In this document: positions 1-8,182 of the stretch, piece by piece
Layout of the letters: every line of letters begins with the position of its first letter
Numbering within the stretch: the first letter of the stretch is position 1
Source of the DNA: Rodentibacter rarus
GTDB lineage: Bacteria; Pseudomonadota; Gammaproteobacteria; Enterobacterales; Pasteurellaceae
NCBI RefSeq assembly: GCF_001998965.1
Contig: NZ_MLHJ01000033.1
Coordinates: forward strand, 1-39,437
Direction: 5' to 3'
Length of the DNA stretch: 39,437 bases
Notes under the pieces: generated by a model
Told to the model about the DNA's origin: nothing
The model's input: the letters and a program-made list of their open reading frames with translations, nothing else
Database searches by the model: none
Position numbers and translations under genes: made by a program

Positions 1-44
1 ATCTAGTACAGCCCCATACTGTTTTTATCCTTCTCCCCCAAAAC

Positions 45-58
45 TTGACCTATATCAC
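45..58. promoter_or_regulatory. FNR-like site upstream of the iron-uptake operon
   Basis: TTGAC-CTAT-ATCAC matches 8 of the 10 defined bases of the FNR consensus TTGAT-N4-ATCAA with the correct 4-nt spacer. It lies about 85-95 bp upstream of the preferred FTR1 start. An oxygen-responsive control would fit a ferrous iron system, but this is inference. A second AT-rich palindrome (TGAT-AAA-ATCA, 63-73) could be a poor Fur box; I could not align it well. The -10 is not clear. Confidence 0.35.
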
Positions 59-141
59 AAAATGATAAAATCACAGTTGAGATTTTTTCTTATTAGAGGA
101 TAATGCGCAGAAATAAGAATGAATTGCATTTGGAGATTTCA

Positions 142-2043
142 ATGTGGCGTATTGTGCGTTGTGGCGCAGCATTATTTACTTTTTTCTTTTCTCAACTCGT
201 TTTAGCGCAAGATAACTATCAACAATGGGTCGCTGATATTACCACTCGATTAGACAAAACAACCACACTTCTTCAACAAAATAATCCTGATGATGCCCGC
301 ACTGAGGTGCAAATGGCGTATTTTGAAGTCTTTGAGAATTTAGAAGGCCCTATCCGCATTAATTTCTCGGCAAAAAAAAGCTATCAAATGGAGGCCACTT
401 TTGGTGAAATCCGTAAGATGATTGGGGAAGGCAAACCCATTGATGAAATTCAAACCAAAATTAATGGGCTAAAACAAGCCTTACAAGAAGTCTTACCTGC
501 TCTAGCAGAAGGTCATCAACTTAATGCCGATGGGCAACATAATGTCTATCAAAATGATCAAATTTTGCCTTACTGGCAACAAAGCTTTAAAACCATTGAT
601 GATCTCGTGGCACAAGCCATTGAGGCTTATGAGCAAGGTAATTTTGCCAAAGCCAAGCAATCATTCCAACAAGCGCAATATGACGGCTATAAAAACTCAG
701 AAATGGAAATGGCGGTGCGTACTCACCGTTCTTCCGAACAATCCGCTGCCATTAATCAACAATTCTACCATTTAATTCGTTTAAGCGAACAAACGGATCA
801 AATGACGGAAATTGCTTACCAAAGTACCAACCTTCTACAAGATATTGAAGCATTATTACCGGCACTTCCCACCACTCGAGAAGAGCAAAATCAACAGGAT
901 GGCTCTGCACAATCCATAGCAAATGAGCAGCAAGATTGGCAACAAATTGCTGATCTAGTTAATCAAGGTATTCAACAAGCCATTTCACTGTATGAAAAAG
1001 GCGAACAGAAAAAAGCCATTCTTGCGGTACAAGACACCTATTTTGATGTGTTTGAAAACAGTGGTATGGAAAATAAAATCGGCTCTCGTGATAGTAACTT
1101 CAAAGCTGAAATTGAAGGCTATTTCACCCGAATGGTTAGCCTGATGAAAGCCAACCAAGGAGATAAATTACAACCTCAGGCAGAAGGATTAGCACAAAAT
1201 TTATCTAAAGCAGTGGGAATGTTACAAGGCGGAGAACAAAGCGATTGGTCGTTATTCTTATACAGCTTGTTAATTATTCTACGGGAAGGTTTAGAAGCTC
1301 TACTCATTGTGGCGGCGATTGTGGCGTATCTCGTCAAAAATGGTCATCAAGATAAACTGCCGACTATTCGTCAATCCGTTTATGTTGCTTTGGTGGCAAG
1401 TGTTATCACCGCCTTTATTTTCCAATTGATTTTTGAAAATTCCGGTCAACATCGGGAATTACTGGAAGGCTTCACCATGATGATTGCCGTCGTCATGCTT
1501 TTTATGATGAGCTACTGGTTGCTTTCCAAAGTGGAAGCGCAAAATTGGAAACGCTATTTAGAAGGCAAGCTCTCCACGGCGTTAACAGCAGGCTCTTTAG
1601 CCAGCCTATGGCTCACCAGCTTTTTAGCGGTTTATCGTGAGGGGGCGGAAACCGTTTTATTCTATTATGCCTTAGCAAGCGATGCCAAAAGTGCGGTCGG
1701 TTTAGTTTATCTTTTTGCGGGTTTTGTGGTGGGGGTTATCCTACTGGCTATTTGTTACTTCATTATGCGATATAGCGTGGTAAGACTTCCGCTTAAACCG
1801 TTTTTTATGTTCACCGGCACCTTTATGTATGTGATGGCCTTTGTTTTTGCAGGGAAATCCGTCTTGGAATTGATCGAAGGAAAATTATTTGAGCCAACCC
1901 TAATTAACGGCATACCGGAAATTGCTTGGTTGGGCGTTTACCCTTATGTTGAAACACTCGTTCCACAAGGCATTTTAATCATCGCTGCACTTTTTGCCTT
2001 TGCGGTTATGAAATACCAAAGCAAAAAAGCAGCTTTACGTTAA
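142..2043 (+). CDS. FTR1-family iron permease (FetM-like) with repeated periplasmic domain
   Basis: Inner-membrane iron permease of the FTR1/FetM/EfeU type. The C-terminal half has about seven membrane segments carrying the two signature motifs REGLE (residues 381-385) and REGAE (499-503), whose glutamates bind iron in this family. The N-terminal half is a signal peptide followed by about 340 periplasmic residues with three related helical units near residues 50-94, 167-213 and 287-337 (pattern Q-x2-Y-[FD]-x-[FY]-[EK]-N). I prefer ATG 142 (633 aa): GGAG lies 6 nt upstream and a normal signal peptide then starts at residue 1. ATG 103 gives 646 aa but its AGAGGA is only 2 nt away. It is the first gene of an eight-gene iron locus; P19 follows after 18 nt. 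Confidence 0.9.
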   Translation: MWRIVRCGAALFTFFFSQLVLAQDNYQQWVADITTRLDKTTTLLQQNNPDDARTEVQMAYFEVFENLEGPIRINFSAKKSYQMEATFGEIRKMIGEGKPIDEIQTKINGLKQALQEVLPALAEGHQLNADGQHNVYQNDQILPYWQQSFKTIDDLVAQAIEAYEQGNFAKAKQSFQQAQYDGYKNSEMEMAVRTHRSSEQSAAINQQFYHLIRLSEQTDQMTEIAYQSTNLLQDIEALLPALPTTREEQNQQDGSAQSIANEQQDWQQIADLVNQGIQQAISLYEKGEQKKAILAVQDTYFDVFENSGMENKIGSRDSNFKAEIEGYFTRMVSLMKANQGDKLQPQAEGLAQNLSKAVGMLQGGEQSDWSLFLYSLLIILREGLEALLIVAAIVAYLVKNGHQDKLPTIRQSVYVALVASVITAFIFQLIFENSGQHRELLEGFTMMIAVVMLFMMSYWLLSKVEAQNWKRYLEGKLSTALTAGSLASLWLTSFLAVYREGAETVLFYYALASDAKSAVGLVYLFAGFVVGVILLAICYFIMRYSVVRLPLKPFFMFTGTFMYVMAFVFAGKSVLELIEGKLFEPTLINGIPEIAWLGVYPYVETLVPQGILIIAALFAFAVMKYQSKKAALR

Positions 2044-2061
2044 ATCTTAGGAGATCTTAAT

Positions 2062-2580
2062 ATGAAAAAAGCACTCATTGCGACAACCCTCGCAGCAGGT
2101 TTATTCGCCGCAAGCGCACAAGCCTTTACCGAATACCCAATCGGCGAAGCCGTAACAATGAATGATATGGAAATTGCTGCCGTTTATCTCAAACCTATTG
2201 ATATGGAACCCCGTGGTATGGGCTTACCGGCAGCCAAATCGGACATTCACTTAGAAGCGGATATTCACGCCGTAAAAGGCAATAAAAATGGCTTTGGCGA
2301 TGGCGAATGGATGCCTTATCTCACCATTAATTACACCTTAGTGAATACCGATACCGGCGAAAAACAAGAAGGCACCTTTATGCCAATGGTAGCAGGTGAC
2401 GGCCCACATTACGGGGCAAACGTCAAAATGATGGGTGTAGGTAACTATAAATTAACCTATCATATCGATCCGCCATCAAAAGCAGGTTTACACCGTCATA
2501 CTGATGGCGAAACCGGCGTAGGCCGTTGGTGGAAACCTTTTGATGTGAGCTATGAATTCAAATTCACGGGTATTAAATAA
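2062..2580 (+). CDS. P19/FetP-type periplasmic iron-uptake protein
   Basis: 172-aa periplasmic protein with a signal peptide ending at AQA (about residue 21). It belongs to the P19/FetP/Tpd family (iron_transport, PF10634), copper-containing periplasmic dimers that work with FTR1-type permeases. The family's metal-ligand region is visible as a Met/His-rich set of residues: M48, M53, an HLEADIH stretch, MPMVAGDGPHYG, and a C-terminal LHRHTDG. A strong ribosome site (TAGGAGATC) lies just upstream. It follows the permease gene directly, as fetM-fetP and cj1658-p19 do. A 12-bp hairpin follows the stop codon and may protect or terminate this part of the mRNA. Family assignment is firm; the substrate (Fe2+ with Cu cofactor) is from the family. 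Confidence 0.92.
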   Translation: MKKALIATTLAAGLFAASAQAFTEYPIGEAVTMNDMEIAAVYLKPIDMEPRGMGLPAAKSDIHLEADIHAVKGNKNGFGDGEWMPYLTINYTLVNTDTGEKQEGTFMPMVAGDGPHYGANVKMMGVGNYKLTYHIDPPSKAGLHRHTDGETGVGRWWKPFDVSYEFKFTGIK

Positions 2581-2591
2581 CTGTTTTACAA

Positions 2592-2620
2592 TGTGCGTGA
2601 ATAGCGGATATTCACGCACA
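2592..2620 (+). other. 12-bp perfect intercistronic hairpin after the P19 gene
   Basis: TGTGCGTGAATA (2592-2603) and TATTCACGCACA (2609-2620) form a perfect stem with a 5-nt loop. No T-run follows on the + strand, so it is more likely an RNA-stabilising or partial-termination element than a full terminator. It sits 11 nt after the P19 stop. Confidence 0.6.
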
Positions 2621-2691
2621 AATTGATACATCTATGTCACAAAACAATCTATTGTGCCAACCGATTTTGTCACCATGATATTTTTTAACTT

Positions 2692-4098
2692 ATGACTTAC
2701 TTTTTCGTTTTTCTGCTTCAATCACTCTTGCCTCTTTCCATTTTACTCGGTGCCTCTTGGGCAATAAAACCGACAGCACCGGCGGCAAAAACGATCATTT
2801 GGCTAAGTCTTTTGGGGTTAATAAGTGGTGTGACACTGCGTTTTGGCTTGCCTAATAGTCAAATCGTCAATCTGAGCCTGACGCTTTTTTTTCTCACTGC
2901 ATTCTTATGCTTTGCCCTCAGTCAGCGGGTAAACTTTCCTAAATTGCGCTTAGCTTGGCAATTTATCTTTATGTTGATTGCAGGTGTAACTTGGGCGAAA
3001 GATCCCAATATCACCGCCCTCACCAATACAGATATTATTAATACGGACTTTATTTTAAATCTCAGTGCCGTCATTTTCGGGGTCATTTTATGTTTTGCCG
3101 TTGCAATGTGGATTTACTTTTTAGTGAAGCAACAACAAAAAACAATGGGAAAATCCACCGCACTTTTTGCGCTGACATTTCTACTTTGGTTTGCCTTAGT
3201 GATACCGCTTGTAGGCGAACTTTTCCTTATTTTGATGAAATTACAAATCATCGATCTCACCAAGCTTCGGTTAAGCTTTGTGGCAAAATCAGGAGCGATC
3301 ACCGGTTGGCTTAATCCCCTCTGTCTTGCGATGATGTTCGTCAATTTAGGCATTTTTATCTTTCAAACACACCTTAAACGTAAGTTGCACGCCCAAATTG
3401 AGCAAGATCCCATTGAAAAACGAAAAAAATTGGCCTTGGTGCAAACCTCAAAACGCCTTATTCATTGGGGGATCGTGGCAATGTTTCTTATCGCAACCGC
3501 GCAGATTTATTGGCAGCAAGTTGCCTCCCGTCCTCCGCAACTGTCTAAAGCCACACCGGTAACTTTGGATCAAACCCAGCAAGTACATATTCCGATTGAG
3601 CAAGTCAAAGACGGTAAACTCCACCGCTTTGTTTGGATTGCCGATGATGGCAAAGCCGTACGTTTTTTTATTATTAATCGTCAGCCGGCTAAACTCAGTC
3701 TTGCCGCCGTTTTTGATGCCTGCTTATTATGTGGCGATCAAGGTTATGTGATGCAGGGCAATCAAGTGGTCTGTGTCGGCTGTGGGGTGCATATGTTTAT
3801 TCCGTCCATTGGCAAACCGGGGGGATGCAATCCCGTGCCGATTGAAAATTGGCAACAAATCGACAATGCCCTCATTATTCCCCGCACCTCATTAGAAGAC
3901 GGACTTAATTTATTCAGTACCATTGTAGAAATTGAAGTGCAGGATCCGATTAGCGGTAAAACGTTAAAGAACACCCAAACGGAGTATAAATACAGCGTTG
4001 AGAACCGTACTTATTTTTTTGAAAATGAAGAAAATCTCGAACAGTTCCGCAATCAGCCTGAAAAATATTTAAACCGTGGAAATGAACAAGAGGAATAA
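2692..4098 (+). CDS. DUF2318-domain membrane protein of the FTR1/P19 locus
   Basis: 468-aa protein. The first roughly 280 residues are hydrophobic with several membrane segments. The C-terminal part is the DUF2318 domain (Fe-S-containing/ferredoxin-like family linked to P19 loci), with the metal-binding pairs CLLC (344-347) and CVGC (361-364) followed by GVHMFI, then a long soluble tail. The Cys quartet suggests an iron-sulfur cluster or redox metal site facing the periplasm. Homologous position is cj1660 in the Campylobacter P19 locus. No good ribosome site is visible before ATG 2692, so its translation may depend on the upstream gene or be weak. The next permease gene starts 2 nt after its stop. 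The role is inferred from family and context, probably electron transfer for reducing periplasmic iron. Confidence 0.85.
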   Translation: MTYFFVFLLQSLLPLSILLGASWAIKPTAPAAKTIIWLSLLGLISGVTLRFGLPNSQIVNLSLTLFFLTAFLCFALSQRVNFPKLRLAWQFIFMLIAGVTWAKDPNITALTNTDIINTDFILNLSAVIFGVILCFAVAMWIYFLVKQQQKTMGKSTALFALTFLLWFALVIPLVGELFLILMKLQIIDLTKLRLSFVAKSGAITGWLNPLCLAMMFVNLGIFIFQTHLKRKLHAQIEQDPIEKRKKLALVQTSKRLIHWGIVAMFLIATAQIYWQQVASRPPQLSKATPVTLDQTQQVHIPIEQVKDGKLHRFVWIADDGKAVRFFIINRQPAKLSLAAVFDACLLCGDQGYVMQGNQVVCVGCGVHMFIPSIGKPGGCNPVPIENWQQIDNALIIPRTSLEDGLNLFSTIVEIEVQDPISGKTLKNTQTEYKYSVENRTYFFENEENLEQFRNQPEKYLNRGNEQEE

Positions 4099-4100
4099 TA

Positions 4101-5432
4101 ATGTTAGCAAGAATGTTATTTCAATCTTGGCGTTTTGACCTCAAACGGAAATTACTTGCCATTGTCACCCTTTTTTTAGCCGCAGGGTTGGTTTCTGCCT
4201 TGCTTGCCGTTTCCATTGATATCGGCGATAAAATGGCAAAAGAACTGAAATCTTATGGTGCAAACATTTTGATTGAGCCGGCAAGCAACGCCGCATTACC
4301 CGATGAACTCAATGCCAATATTTCCCTTTCCGGTCAAGATTTTATTGATGAAAAAGAACTCCCAAATATCAAAGATATTTTCTGGCGGAATAATATTGTC
4401 GGCTTTGCCCCTCAATTAACGGCGAAAGTCAATGCTTCCAAAACAGCGGAAAAAAACACCGCACTTTCCCTCTCTGTCAGCATTTTAGGGACATTTTTCG
4501 ATCATCAAATAGCGATTCCCGATGAAGAGGATTATCACACCGGGCAACGTATCATCAGCCCCTATTGGCAAGTGCAAGGTAATTGGGTGAATGATGAAAA
4601 TGACGATTTCGGTGAGACCATTCCCGTCCTTGTAGGCCGGCAACTTGCCAAGGTGAACCACTGGGAAATAGGTGATATCCTTTATTTAAACTATCAAGAA
4701 AAGGATTTTTCCGCTCAAAGTGCGGTCAAAATTCAAGGTATTTTAACCACCGGTGGCATGGAAGATAATCAAATTGTGATGCCGTTAAGTGCAGCCCAAG
4801 CCTTATTAGGCGTAGAAGGCAAAGTGCAATCAGTGAAAGTGTCTGCACTGACCGTGCCGGAAAATGCCCTTTCCCGTAAGGCTCGAGCCAATACCGATGC
4901 CCTTGATGCAGAAGAATATGATCGCTGGTATTGCACAGCCTATGTGTCTTCCATCTCTCATCAACTGGAAGAAGCCGTTTCCGGTGCCATTGTACGCCCA
5001 ATTTGGCAAGTCGCCGCCTCGGAAGGGGTGGTGATCAGCAAAATCCAATTATTACTTTCGGTGGTCACTTTGGCAGCGGTCATTGCAGCGGCCATGGGTA
5101 TTGCTTCACTGATGAGTTCAAGCATCATTGAACGCAGCAAAGAAATCGGTTTAATGAAAGCCTTGGGGGCTTACCCGTGGCAAATCATGCTATTGTTTTA
5201 TTGCGAAGCCTTATTAAGTGCATTGATTGGCGGTATATTAGGCTGTTTAGCCGGTTGGGGCTTAGCCAAATTTATTGGCACAACCCTTTTCGGTGCACCG
5301 CTGAGTTTTGCTTGGATCGTCATTCCTTGCGTGCTTATGCTTTCAATCCTCATTGCCCTCATAGGCACTTGGTTCCCGGCTCATCGCATTGCCAAACTTT
5401 ATCCTGTTGAGGTGCTTTATGGCAGACAATAA
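4101..5432 (+). CDS. ABC transporter permease, FtsX/MacB type (first)
   Basis: 443-aa inner-membrane protein with one N-terminal membrane segment (about residues 16-36), a large periplasmic MacB-type domain, and three C-terminal segments ending in the typical FtsX tail (PAHRIAKLYPVEVLYG). A cytoplasmic loop SSSIIERSKEIGLMKALGA is the usual coupling region. It pairs with the permease of the next gene and the ATPase at 6599. Such MacB/FtsX machines move proteins or transmit force across the membrane instead of importing small solutes, so its job in this iron locus is unknown. It corresponds by order to cj1661. Perfect USS copies lie inside it at 4458 and 4718. Confidence 0.87.
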   Translation: MLARMLFQSWRFDLKRKLLAIVTLFLAAGLVSALLAVSIDIGDKMAKELKSYGANILIEPASNAALPDELNANISLSGQDFIDEKELPNIKDIFWRNNIVGFAPQLTAKVNASKTAEKNTALSLSVSILGTFFDHQIAIPDEEDYHTGQRIISPYWQVQGNWVNDENDDFGETIPVLVGRQLAKVNHWEIGDILYLNYQEKDFSAQSAVKIQGILTTGGMEDNQIVMPLSAAQALLGVEGKVQSVKVSALTVPENALSRKARANTDALDAEEYDRWYCTAYVSSISHQLEEAVSGAIVRPIWQVAASEGVVISKIQLLLSVVTLAAVIAAAMGIASLMSSSIIERSKEIGLMKALGAYPWQIMLLFYCEALLSALIGGILGCLAGWGLAKFIGTTLFGAPLSFAWIVIPCVLMLSILIALIGTWFPAHRIAKLYPVEVLYGRQ

Positions 5433-6552
5433 AAGTATGTTTTGGCGATTAATTTTCCGTGCACTGCGCCTGCGTTTACAACGGGTGATGATTATTTTCT
5501 CCGCATTAACTGTGGGCGCAAGCATTGTTACCGCGATGGCGGCGGTATATTTCGACATTAACACCAAAATGAGCCAAGAACTCCGTACCTTTGGTGCTAA
5601 TTTCTATATCGGCTCTACAAAAGGCGAAATGATTTCGGTAAGCCAAATTGATGATATTTTACAACAAGCCCCACAAGGCTTAATCACCGCTGCCAGCCCC
5701 TATCTTTATGGTGTCACACGCAGCGAATTGGAAAAAATTGTCATTATGGGCGTTCGTTTTGCCGATATGCGGGTTTTAGCGCCCTATTGGCAAATTAGCG
5801 GCTCGGCAATTAATGTGGATTTTGATGATCGCAATGCCATGATCGGCAAGACCCTTGCAGAACGGCTTAATTTAAAAATCGGCGATAAACTCCAACTTTC
5901 TAAAAATGCCGTAGAAAAACATCAATTTACCATTAAAGCTATCGTAGAAGCCGGTGATGCCACAGACAATATGCTCATCGTCAATCTTGATTTTGCACAA
6001 AATTGGTTAGAAAAAGAAGGGCTTGCCAACAATGCCTTACTCAATGTCAAAAATGAACTGGGGCAAGTGGATCAGTTTGCGGAAAAAATCATGCAGCAAT
6101 ATCCCGAGCTTACCGCCCGTCCTATTCGTAAAGTTTCCGCTTCTGAGGGGCAAATTTTAGACAAAATAAAAGGATTAATGGGGCTGATTTCTTTGGTGAT
6201 TTTAGTGTTAGCTACCCTTTGTGTGAATACTACCTTGGTTGCGATTGTGGGTGAACGTGCCAAAGAATTCGCTCTGCAAAAAGCCTTGGGGGCAAAGCAA
6301 TCGGATATTATCAAACAAATCTGCACAGAAATTCTGATCATCGCCACTTGTGCCATTTTTATGGGATTCATGCTCGGTTATTTGCTGGCGCAGATATTAG
6401 GTTTAACGGTTTTTAAATCTTACATTGATATGCGTTTACCGGTTTTCCCGATTACGGTCATGCTCGCCTTACTGGTTGCCTTTATCGCCGTCATTATTCC
6501 AACACGCCGTGCATTAAGTATTCAAACAGCCAATGTATTAAAAGGCGAATAA
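5419..6552 (+). CDS. ABC transporter permease, FtsX/MacB type (second)
   Basis: 377-aa paralogue of the preceding permease with the same plan: N-terminal membrane segment, periplasmic domain, three C-terminal segments, and a coupling loop (GERAKEFALQKALGAKQSD). I start it at ATG 5419, which has GAGGTG at 5409-5414 and overlaps the upstream gene by 14 nt; an ATG at 5389 in the same frame has no ribosome site and gives 387 aa. It matches cj1662 in order. The two permeases presumably form a heterodimer served by one ATPase. Confidence 0.87.
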   Translation: MADNKSMFWRLIFRALRLRLQRVMIIFSALTVGASIVTAMAAVYFDINTKMSQELRTFGANFYIGSTKGEMISVSQIDDILQQAPQGLITAASPYLYGVTRSELEKIVIMGVRFADMRVLAPYWQISGSAINVDFDDRNAMIGKTLAERLNLKIGDKLQLSKNAVEKHQFTIKAIVEAGDATDNMLIVNLDFAQNWLEKEGLANNALLNVKNELGQVDQFAEKIMQQYPELTARPIRKVSASEGQILDKIKGLMGLISLVILVLATLCVNTTLVAIVGERAKEFALQKALGAKQSDIIKQICTEILIIATCAIFMGFMLGYLLAQILGLTVFKSYIDMRLPVFPITVMLALLVAFIAVIIPTRRALSIQTANVLKGE

Positions 6553-6598
6553 GCCTTGTAAATAGCGAATATCAGCCTAAAAAGAAAAAGAGAACAAT

Positions 6599-7270
6599 AT
6601 GACTCAATTTGTTATCGAAACAGAACATTTATACAAACGCTTTGGTCAGGTTACTGCCCTTGAAGATATCACAATTCAAATTAAGCAAGGGGAATTTGTT
6701 GCCATTATGGGTGCCTCCGGCTCGGGAAAAACCACCTTGATGAACATTCTCACCGGGTTAGATACTGCCAGCGAGGGAAAAGTGATCTTAGATGGAATTG
6801 ATGCGGCACAATTAGATGAAGTGGGCCGTCAACGTTTTCGGGCAGAAAAAATAGGCCTTGTCTTCCAACAATTCCATTTAATCCCCTATTTAACCGCCCT
6901 TGAAAATGTGATGCTCGCTCAGCATTACCACAGTGTGATTGATGAAGCCGCAGCCAAAGCCGTATTAGAACAAGTGGGATTAGGCCATCGTATCGATCAC
7001 CGCCCAAGCCAACTTTCCGGGGGGGAACAACAGCGTGTTTGCATTGCTCGTGCCCTTGTCAATCAGCCCCCTGTCATTTTCGCCGATGAACCCACGGGGA
7101 ATTTAGACGAAAAAAATGAGACATTGATCTTAGATTTATTGCAACAATTAAACCGCCAAGGGAGAACCATTGTGATGGTTACCCATAATCCGGAACTGGG
7201 CGAACTCACAGATCGCACGATTTATCTTCAACACGGTAAGTTTTTACGGGAAGAACGAAATGAACATTAA
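6599..7270 (+). CDS. ABC transporter ATP-binding protein (LolD/MacB type)
   Basis: 223-aa ATPase. Walker A GASGSGKTT is at residues 38-46, signature LSGGEQQRV at 139-147, and Walker B with PVIFADEPTGNLD follows; the PTGNLD ending is typical of the LolD/MacB/FtsE subfamily that partners FtsX-like permeases. It therefore powers the two permeases upstream. It overlaps the thioredoxin gene by 11 nt, so coupled translation is likely. It corresponds to cj1663. Confidence 0.93.
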   Translation: MTQFVIETEHLYKRFGQVTALEDITIQIKQGEFVAIMGASGSGKTTLMNILTGLDTASEGKVILDGIDAAQLDEVGRQRFRAEKIGLVFQQFHLIPYLTALENVMLAQHYHSVIDEAAAKAVLEQVGLGHRIDHRPSQLSGGEQQRVCIARALVNQPPVIFADEPTGNLDEKNETLILDLLQQLNRQGRTIVMVTHNPELGELTDRTIYLQHGKFLREERNEH

Positions 7271-7742
7271 ATTTTTACTCAAATCACTCTGCTTAAGTGC
7301 GGTCATTTTCAGCACCGTTTCCTGCAAAGAAGAAAAGGCGATAGTAGGTCATATAGCACCGGAACTCGCCGCCTACGATTTGCAAGGTAAACCGGTGAAT
7401 TTGAAAGATTGGCAAGGCACCCGATTACTCACCTTTTGGTCGGAAACCTGTGGTCATTGTATGGCGGAGCTAAAAACCTTTGAGCAACTCAATGACGCTC
7501 ATCCCAACCAGGTTCAGCTTATTGCCATCAATGTGGATGGTGAAAAGATGGACACCAATGCGGTGGTCGCCAAACACCAACTCACCCAACCGGTGATTAA
7601 AGATCAAATGAACATCACCGCTGAGCGATATCAACTGGTGGGAACCCCCACCTCTTTCATTATCGATGATAAAGGCTATATTCAAGCAAAATTTGAAGGT
7701 AAAATTCCGCAGCAAGAATTAGAGAAATTATTTAACCAATAA
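7260..7742 (+). CDS. TlpA-like periplasmic thioredoxin, possibly a lipoprotein
   Basis: 160-aa thioredoxin-fold protein (TlpA/AhpC-TSA-like). It has an N-terminal signal with a possible but atypical lipobox (TVSC, Cys22), the active site CGHC at residues 64-67, and the cis-proline loop VGTPTS. It is probably anchored or free in the periplasm and reduces disulfides or heme-lyase-type substrates. In this locus it may keep DUF2318 or cytochrome cysteines reduced (inference). It matches cj1664 in order. A perfect USS at 7295-7303 lies inside the signal-peptide codons. Confidence 0.87.
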   Translation: MNIKFLLKSLCLSAVIFSTVSCKEEKAIVGHIAPELAAYDLQGKPVNLKDWQGTRLLTFWSETCGHCMAELKTFEQLNDAHPNQVQLIAINVDGEKMDTNAVVAKHQLTQPVIKDQMNITAERYQLVGTPTSFIIDDKGYIQAKFEGKIPQQELEKLFNQ

Positions 7743-7759
7743 ATCATTAAGGATCCTCA

Positions 7760-8077
7760 ATGAAAGCATTTTATTTATTTTTCGGTAGCCTGTTTGGGCT
7801 TTCTTTTTTGGCTCAAGCCGAAACCGTGCCGAATTCGGAGTTCATCAAAGCAGAAAAGATTTACAAACGTTCCTGCGCCACTTGCCATGGGAAAAAAGGG
7901 GAAAAACCGGCAATGGGTGAATCAAAAATCATTAATCAGTTAAAAACGGAAGAAATTTCAACCACACTTTTGGAACGTCAAAAGGGAAAACTTATCGGGG
8001 CGGGCAACCCGGTCAAGCAACGTTTAACGCAAGAGGAAATCAAGGCTTTGTCCCAATTCATCCCCACATTACAATAA
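7760..8077 (+). CDS. small periplasmic c-type cytochrome
   Basis: 105-aa protein with a signal peptide ending at AQA (residue 20) and one heme c motif CATCH (residues 39-43). Past the heme motif the only Met is M52 (PAMGES), much closer than the distal ligand of ordinary class I cytochromes, so heme ligation is not obvious. It is the last gene of the iron locus, 17 nt after the thioredoxin, with ribosome site AAGGATC. In Campylobacter the equivalent slot holds a second thioredoxin. A role in moving electrons to or from periplasmic iron is inference. Confidence 0.82.
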   Translation: MKAFYLFFGSLFGLSFLAQAETVPNSEFIKAEKIYKRSCATCHGKKGEKPAMGESKIINQLKTEEISTTLLERQKGKLIGAGNPVKQRLTQEEIKALSQFIPTLQ

Positions 8078-8182
8078 ACTGCTTGAAATTTTTTTAAACT
8101 AATCTGAAAATAGATAGTCTTAATCAACCGTGGATTTAATCGTCCAAGAAGTACTTTTTAATTTCAACTTAAAGGATTATTC

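Noticed and set aside
8078-8182. Promoter for the lipoprotein gene (TTGAAA at 8083-8088)
   Set aside because: A -35-like hexamer exists but no acceptable -10 at 16-18 nt; left out as unsupported.
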